Below are positions 7,806 through 12,371 of a DNA stretch of 12,371 bases, one piece after another. The stretch is from Candidatus Kapaibacterium sp. (GTDB lineage: Bacteria > Bacteroidota > Ignavibacteria > Kapaibacteriales > UBA2268): positions 1-12,371 of the forward strand of contig JAQIDA010000228.1 in the NCBI GenBank assembly GCA_027858275.1, given 5' to 3'. The notes below the pieces were generated by a model, which worked only from the letters and a program-made list of their open reading frames with translations, searched no databases and was not told the origin of the DNA. Every line of letters begins with the position of its first letter. Positions within the stretch are counted from its first letter, which is position 1. A program made the position numbers and the translations under genes.

Positions 7806-7907
7806 ACAGCCGAGACGGATTCCACTTTCTTCAGTGGATTCCGTCTTTTGGATATGTCACAATGAAGAAGTTGGAATCCACTAAAGAAAGTGGAATCCAA
7901 CGAAGAT
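7806..7907. repeat. Double-hairpin repeat, full copy B
   Basis: This 102-bp element begins one base after the SPOR gene stop. Its 26-base arms (7817-7842 and 7873-7898) are complementary with one mismatch. Each arm is also an imperfect hairpin by itself, GGATTCCACT against AGTGGATTCC, with one central mismatch. It is identical to copy C over the first 47 and last 45 bases; only the centre (10 against 8 bases) differs. No open reading frame is supported in 7805-8025. Confidence 0.9.
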
Positions 7908-8025
7908 TTCTTCGGCAAATCCCAAATAAAGTAATTCCATGCAAGCATTTGATTGAAAATTTTATTATATTGTCATTAACAGATGATATAGACTAAATTA
8001 TTTAAATAAATACAAGAGCATTATC

Positions 8026-10125
8026 ATGAAAACCCGCTTCCTTTCTCTTCTTGCAGCTATCACATTGATTATAAATATTTCCACAGTTGAGGCAGAAGAT
8101 CACTGGACTCAGTACACAAATGGAGGTCCAGTATCAGCTTTTGCAATTGAAGGTGATTATATTTGGATCGGGACCGATGTTGGTGCTGTAAAAATGAACA
8201 GACATACCGGTGAAAAAGAATTTTTTAATAATTCAACTTCGGGCATGCTGACGGAGAAAGTTTCTGTCATTTATGTTGATAATGATGGAAATAAGTGGTT
8301 TGGCACAGCCGGCAAAGGAGTTGTAAGATATGACAACAATAACTGGGTAAATTTCACAAAAGATAACTCAGGTTTGCCTAATAACAGAATAATTGGAATT
8401 GATAAGGACAAAAATGGAAATATTTGGATAGCTACTGCTACAGAAGGTGTCGTCAAATACGACGGTGAAATATGGACTGTGTATAACGAAGATAATTCAG
8501 AATTGCCAACTAGCGAAATCGTTTCTATGGTGTCTGATAATAATGGGAACATTTGGTTTGCAAGCAAGTGGGAAGGGATCATCAAATATGACGGAAAGTT
8601 TTGGACTTCTTATTCGGCCTCTGAAACTTCCAGATACATATGTTCACTTATTATTGATCATAACAATAGTTTATGGTTAGTCAGTATTAATGAGGTTGTG
8701 AAATATGATGGAGATAATTGGCTCAAATTGGACTTTTCAGAATCCGGAATGCCTAGTAATTATATGCAATCACTATCTATAGATAAAGACGGGACAATAT
8801 GGATTGTGTCTAGCCTATACGGAGTTGTGAAATACGACGGTACTAATTGGACTTTATATAATAGTTCGAATTCGATGTTGCCCAGTGATCGAATAATGAG
8901 TATAGCCACTGATGAGGATGGGAATAAGTGGTTTGGAACTATTGATGGAAAAGTTGCAAAGTATCACGATGAAAATTGGACAATATCAACAAATGATAAT
9001 TCAGAATTAGCTACAAATACTACTTATTCAATCGGATTTGAAGGTGATAATAAAAAGTGGTTTGCAACTCAACTTGGAGTTTCAAGATTTGATGGGCTCG
9101 AATGGACTACATTCAATAAAGAAAATTGTGGTTTGCCGATCGATCAAGTAGATCCTGTCATGTGCGACAGCAAAGGGAATATGTGGTTTGGGACTCTATC
9201 AGGGGCCGTAAAATATGACGGAACTCTTTGGACTGTATATTCTTCAGAACTCTCTTCTTCTCGTATTTCAGATATCAAAGAGGATATTGACGGTAATATT
9301 TGGATTAGTACAGAAAACAGATATGTTTCAAAATATGACGGTGAAAATTGGACTGAACTTCAAATAAGAAATGTCCTGTCAATCACATTTGATAAAGAGG
9401 GTAATGTATGGTTTGGAACCGACGGTTATGGTGTTGCGAAATATGACGGTGAAACAATTATAACTTTTACGAAGGAAAATTCTGATCTACAGGACAATAC
9501 TGTGTCTGCAATTGCAGTTGACAACGATAATATTAAATGGTTTGGAAGCGAAACCAAGGGAATTACAAGTTATGATGGTGATACTTGGACAACATATAAT
9601 TCTGCTAATTCTAAGCTTCCTAATAACTACATTTTTTCGATTGCTATTGACAAATTCAATAACAAATGGATTGGAACTGATGCCGGTACGGCAAAATATA
9701 ATGATGAGAATTGGACTGTATACAATACCGCAAACTCGGGTTTGTCCGGCAATAGAATAATATCAATTGATATTGACAAGGAAAATAATAAATGGTTCGC
9801 AACGAAAGACAAAGGTATCTCGGTACTAGAAGATAAACCCGTTTCAGTACAGGAACTACAGACAAGCACTCCGGCTAGCCCGACACACCCAAATCCATTC
9901 CACACATCCACAATAATAAACTATACGATCGAAACCCCTGCTTATATCATAATCAACATATATAACTCCCTCGGTGAAAGGGTTCGTGTTTTAGACGAAG
10001 GGTATAAAAACACCGGAGAGCAGCAGGCAGTTTTCCAAGCCGCCGGGCTTCCCCAAGGAATGTATTTCTATACGATTCAAATTGGGCAAAATATTAAGAG
10101 CGGCAAGATGATTTTAGCGAGATAA
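8026..10125 (+). CDS. Secreted 14-repeat beta-propeller protein with T9SS sorting domain
   Basis: This 699-residue protein starts with a signal peptide (about residues 1-24, ending VEAED). It then carries 14 repeats of about 43 residues with the pattern D-x-x-G-N-x-W-F-G-T, GV-x-KYDG, WT-x-Y, NS-x-LP. These are two-component-regulator-propeller repeats. Fourteen blades would fit two seven-bladed propellers, the arrangement of hybrid two-component sensors of Bacteroidota, but here no membrane segment, kinase or DNA-binding domain follows. The C-terminus (about 618-699) is a T9SS type A sorting domain: NPF, then IYNSLGERVRVL, GLPQGMYFYTI and GKMILAR. The protein is therefore probably exported to the cell surface or medium, perhaps to bind a ligand, carbohydrate or surface. 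It has a weak AAGAG ribosome site. Its DNA looks more AT-rich than the phage-type genes. Direct repeats lie on both sides. Confidence 0.9.
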   Translation: MKTRFLSLLAAITLIINISTVEAEDHWTQYTNGGPVSAFAIEGDYIWIGTDVGAVKMNRHTGEKEFFNNSTSGMLTEKVSVIYVDNDGNKWFGTAGKGVVRYDNNNWVNFTKDNSGLPNNRIIGIDKDKNGNIWIATATEGVVKYDGEIWTVYNEDNSELPTSEIVSMVSDNNGNIWFASKWEGIIKYDGKFWTSYSASETSRYICSLIIDHNNSLWLVSINEVVKYDGDNWLKLDFSESGMPSNYMQSLSIDKDGTIWIVSSLYGVVKYDGTNWTLYNSSNSMLPSDRIMSIATDEDGNKWFGTIDGKVAKYHDENWTISTNDNSELATNTTYSIGFEGDNKKWFATQLGVSRFDGLEWTTFNKENCGLPIDQVDPVMCDSKGNMWFGTLSGAVKYDGTLWTVYSSELSSSRISDIKEDIDGNIWISTENRYVSKYDGENWTELQIRNVLSITFDKEGNVWFGTDGYGVAKYDGETIITFTKENSDLQDNTVSAIAVDNDNIKWFGSETKGITSYDGDTWTTYNSANSKLPNNYIFSIAIDKFNNKWIGTDAGTAKYNDENWTVYNTANSGLSGNRIISIDIDKENNKWFATKDKGISVLEDKPVSVQELQTSTPASPTHPNPFHTSTIINYTIETPAYIIINIYNSLGERVRVLDEGYKNTGEQQAVFQAAGLPQGMYFYTIQIGQNIKSGKMILAR

Positions 10126-10133
10126 TATTGCTG

Positions 10134-10233
10134 ACAGCCGAGACGGATTCCACTTTCTTCAGTGGATTCCGTCTTTTGGAATATGTACTGAAGAAGTTGG
10201 AATCCACTAAAGAAAGTGGAATCCAACGAAGAT
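10134..10233. repeat. Double-hairpin repeat, full copy C
   Basis: This 100-bp element begins 8 bases after the propeller stop codon, in direct orientation to copy B. The arms are at 10145-10170 and 10199-10224, with one mismatch. Both copies keep the same boundaries, ACAGCCGAGACGG at the left and CCAACGAAGAT at the right. Only the loop centre varies. Confidence 0.9.
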
Positions 10234-10442
10234 AAAATCCTTTCAAAAAACATTCTCTTAACCATTACCGGAAATCCTCCGGAAACATATTAATCCCGTT
10301 TTAAAACACTTTTTCATACTGGCCGAAGTCAGAATGTTAGCTTTGTTGTGAAAGTTAATGATGAACGATATTGTAGCTGTTAATCATCAAATTTAATAGT
10401 CAATATCCATATAATATAATAATCAACATCAAAGGAACAGTT
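10234..10442. other. AT-rich intergenic stretch without a supported gene
   Basis: Together with repeat copy C this makes a 317-base gap between the propeller and protease genes. It holds a small CCGGA...TCCGG palindrome (10268-10282). On the minus strand there are shards that resemble a T9SS tail, such as MVKRMFFER, but they are out of frame with each other. TATAAT-like runs (10410-10420) lie before the protease gene, with no good upstream partner motif. Confidence 0.5.
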
Positions 10443-11423
10443 ATGTGGATTGAAATTTTTAGGAGCGGAACGCATGTGGATTCTGCCGGGAAATCGGAGA
10501 GTTATGACGCCGAGAAATTGGAGCATATCGCGGAACTATATAATCGAAAAGTCGGCGAATCTTCATCTTTTGAAGCCCCAATTGTGAAGGGGCATCCCGC
10601 TTCCGACGCTCCGGCTTACGGCTGGGTTGAACGCCTGGCTCGTCGCGGTGACAAATTGGTCGCGAAGATCAAGGATATGTCCGAGGAAATTATTGAACAG
10701 ACCGGTAAGGGGATGTTCAAAAAAGTATCAATGTCGATTTATCCTGATTATATGTTGCGTCATGTCGGACTTCTCGGAGCCGTGCCTCCTGCAGTCAAGG
10801 GTTTGCGCAATATCAGTTTCAGCGAAGAGCTTGAATATAAGGAATATTCGGGAGGTGATCAGACTGAAGAAACCACCCCCCAACCCCCTCCTTCGCAGGC
10901 GGGGGAGCAAGAATCATCGGATATGCTCAAAGAAATGGAAGAACTTCGCTCTCAGTGTGCCGTTCTGGAAGAAGATAACAGGCAGATGACAGAATCAGTT
11001 GCGAATTACAATGAGCAAATCAAGCAAATGGAAACCGATAGCCGGCGCAAAGATTTTGAGGAATACGTCAGCTCGCTGGTCAGTGATCCCAAAGGCGCGA
11101 AAATCACTCCGGCGCAGTGCGACAGCCTTATAGATTTGTTGGAATCAGCTTCTGCGCGAGACACGAATGCCGGCTCTGATTTCCGCGAATCCATTTCACA
11201 AATTGACAAAATCAAATCATTCATCAATTCACTCCCGATAATCCCCTTATCCGAGCAATTCGGGGACACAGAATTCGCCGAAAGTGACATCCCGGAATTC
11301 GATACGGACGCTTATAATGTATCGCAAGACAGATTGGAACTGCATAGGCAGGCACGGGAGTTGCAGCGCGGCACGCCGGGAATGAATTATGAAGAAGCGG
11401 TTTATTTCGCGAGAAAGATGTAA
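10443..11423 (+). CDS. Phage capsid maturation protease/scaffold (Mu I-like)
   Basis: This 326-residue protein resembles phage Mu I-type head protease/scaffold fusions, which guide capsid assembly and then cut the scaffold. The N-terminal protease part shows GHPASDAPAYGWVERL (residues 50-65), KKVSMSIYPDYM (93-104) and HVGLLGAVPPAVKGL (107-121). His51 with Ser96 or Ser98 are candidate catalytic residues. A coiled-coil scaffold region (about 158-205) and a C-terminal helix motif (HRQARELQRGTPGMNYEEAV) follow, the latter typical of the capsid-binding end. Between protease and scaffold, residues 142-158 are a Pro/Gln-rich linker encoded by a GC-rich repeat. AAAGGA lies 6 bases before the ATG. The major capsid gene starts 105 bases downstream, the usual phage order. 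The frame is intact, so the protein may still be made. Confidence 0.85.
   Translation: MWIEIFRSGTHVDSAGKSESYDAEKLEHIAELYNRKVGESSSFEAPIVKGHPASDAPAYGWVERLARRGDKLVAKIKDMSEEIIEQTGKGMFKKVSMSIYPDYMLRHVGLLGAVPPAVKGLRNISFSEELEYKEYSGGDQTEETTPQPPPSQAGEQESSDMLKEMEELRSQCAVLEEDNRQMTESVANYNEQIKQMETDSRRKDFEEYVSSLVSDPKGAKITPAQCDSLIDLLESASARDTNAGSDFRESISQIDKIKSFINSLPIIPLSEQFGDTEFAESDIPEFDTDAYNVSQDRLELHRQARELQRGTPGMNYEEAVYFARKM
10866..10909. repeat. GC-rich repeat inside the capsid protease gene
   Basis: This stretch begins GAAGAAACCACCCC, nearly the GAAGAACCACCCC start of the element at 11427. It continues into a C-rich hairpin (CCCCCTCC at 10884-10891, GGCGGGGG at 10898-10905, one mismatch). It is far more GC-rich than the flanking coding sequence. 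It encodes the in-frame linker EETTPQPPPSQAGEQES. It looks like a diverged family member accepted within the gene. Confidence 0.65.
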
Positions 11424-11426
11424 GAG

Positions 11427-11475
11427 GAAGAACCACCCCGCCCTTTGGGCACCCCTCCTTGGAATAGGAGGGGTG
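11427..11475. repeat. GC-rich double-hairpin repeat, copy 2 (inverted)
   Basis: The element starts 3 bases after the protease stop codon. It reads GAAGAACCACCCCGCC, then a GCCC-TTT-GGGC hairpin (11440-11450), then a perfect CCCCTCCT/AGGAGGGG hairpin (11452-11473). It is the reverse complement of the element at 6295-6343 apart from the inner hairpin and one loop base. It lies between protease and capsid genes and might reduce read-through or stabilise RNA ends. Confidence 0.85.
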
Positions 11476-11528
11476 TTAGAGATAGGACTACAATTCACAA
11501 CACACTTTACAAAAACAAGGAGTCAGAA

Positions 11529-12371
11529 ATGACAATCTCACGCACAGACGAATTGCGAATGGTCGATCCCGTATTGACTACAATCGCGCAAGGTTATTCA
11601 AACAATGCAATGGTCGCGGAATTTTTGTTCCCGGCGGTTACGGTTGCAAAACTTACGGGCAAAGTGCCGAAATTCGGCAAGGACGCTTTTTTAATTCACG
11701 AGACTGATCGCGCGGTCGGAGCACAGTCAAATCGCCGCAGTCCTTCGTCTATTGAGTTCATTGAATTTGAAACTCAGGAACACGATATCGAAACCGCGGT
11801 TGATTATATTGAGGAAGAGGAAGCTGACACATACTATAAATACGAGCAGCACATGACTAAGGAATTGTGCGATATACTCATGCTCGGTCAGGAAAAAGAA
11901 GCTGCCGAACTTGTGCAGGATCCCGCCAATTACGATGTTGATCTGAAAACAGCGATTCTCTCTGCCGCCGCATGGAACGACTATACTTTGACGGATGTAT
12001 ATCCTATCGCGGTTATACGAACCGGCATGGCAGCTGTCAGAGCAAGAATCGGACGCTATCCCAACACAATGATTATCGGCGATGACACTTGGCAATCTCT
12101 AAAGAATCATCCAACGGTTATTGAGAAAGTAAAGTATTCCGGTGTGACGAAAATCACAACAGATATAGTCGCCGAATTGCTCGAAATCCCGAATATTTAC
12201 GTCGGATTGTCGGTTTACTCAACAGACGGCGAGGCGATGACAGATGTATGGGCGGACAATGTGATTCTCGCTTATGTCGATAAAATCGAAAAGGCTGATA
12301 ATAAGACTCAGGCCATCGCCATCACCCGGGCCATCAAATATCAATCAGAGCTTTTCCTTCGAGCCAGCGAA
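11529..12371 (+). CDS. Phage major capsid protein (partial, runs off window)
   Basis: An open frame of 281 codons continues past the window end. It follows the protease/scaffold gene, as the major capsid gene does in many tailed phages. The N-terminus (DPVLTTIAQGYSNNAMVAEFLFPAV) is typical of a capsid family in which a similar segment precedes an extended arm (KVPKFGKDAFLIHETDRAVGA). An acidic helix (DYIEEEEAD) follows, and a later segment (NTMIIGDDTWQSLKNHP) is often seen in capsid P-domains. An AAGGAG site (11517-11522) lies 6 bases before the ATG and supports strong expression. The protein would form the head shell. Family membership is recalled from pattern, not computed. No frameshift or stop was found in the visible part. 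Confidence 0.82.
   Translation, partial: MTISRTDELRMVDPVLTTIAQGYSNNAMVAEFLFPAVTVAKLTGKVPKFGKDAFLIHETDRAVGAQSNRRSPSSIEFIEFETQEHDIETAVDYIEEEEADTYYKYEQHMTKELCDILMLGQEKEAAELVQDPANYDVDLKTAILSAAAWNDYTLTDVYPIAVIRTGMAAVRARIGRYPNTMIIGDDTWQSLKNHPTVIEKVKYSGVTKITTDIVAELLEIPNIYVGLSVYSTDGEAMTDVWADNVILAYVDKIEKADNKTQAIAITRAIKYQSELFLRASE

Noticed and set aside
7948..7972. Promoter of the propeller gene (TTTG ... TATATTG)
   Set aside because: The spacer is only about 14 bases and the -7 box lacks a T, a poor fit to the Bacteroidota pattern.
7806..10233. CRISPR-like array
   Set aside because: Only two full copies more than 2 kb apart, each about 100 bp and self-complementary; no regular spacers.
10234..10312. 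Possible second decayed T9SS tail on the minus strand
   Set aside because: Pieces such as NGINMF and MVKRMFFER look tail-like and AAAACGGGAT is shared with the 6449-6547 remnant, but they lie in different frames with a stop between. Too degraded to call.
6295..11475. The inverted GC-rich repeats as ends of a transposon
   Set aside because: No transposase or recombinase lies between them, and protease and capsid genes that belong together fall on opposite sides of the right copy.

Overview
The window looks like a chromosomal segment from a member of the Bacteroidota/Chlorobiota (FCB) lineage. The main reasons are a secreted protein ending in a type IX secretion (T9SS) sorting domain, a second decayed T9SS tail on the other strand, a DUF2723-type membrane glycosyltransferase, and promoter-like TTTG...TAnnTTT motifs of the kind used by Bacteroidota. 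An Ignavibacteria- or Kapabacteria-like bacterium would fit, but the sequence does not prove it. All complete genes lie on the + strand.

Region 1 (1-1982) holds hydG, the radical-SAM maturase that builds the Fe(CO)2(CN) units of [FeFe]-hydrogenase. A 95-residue unknown gene overlaps its stop codon. The HydG C-terminal cluster motif is unusual: the middle cysteine of the expected CX2C...C set is glycine, and a new cysteine sits three residues later. Region 2 (about 2100-6278) is a glycosylation pair. It contains a roughly 1030-residue GT-C-type membrane protein (DUF2723), a strong intrinsic terminator, then a soluble GT2 enzyme of the polyprenyl-phosphate sugar synthase type that could make its donor.

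Region 3 (6279-12371) is a mosaic. Phage head genes are present: a terminase-small-subunit-like HTH protein, a capsid maturation protease/scaffold, and a major capsid protein cut by the window end. Between the first and the other two, where a large terminase and portal would be expected, lie two cell-envelope genes instead: a SPOR-domain lipoprotein and a 14-repeat beta-propeller protein with a T9SS tail. This suggests a broken, rearranged or domesticated prophage.

Two repeat families thread through region 3. One is a 100-102 bp double-hairpin element with two near-identical direct copies (after the SPOR gene and after the propeller gene, so bracketing the propeller gene) and one half copy. 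The other is a GC-rich hairpin element with inverted copies at 6295 and 11427; a diverged copy lies inside the capsid protease gene, where it encodes a Pro-rich linker. No tRNA, rRNA or CRISPR array was seen.
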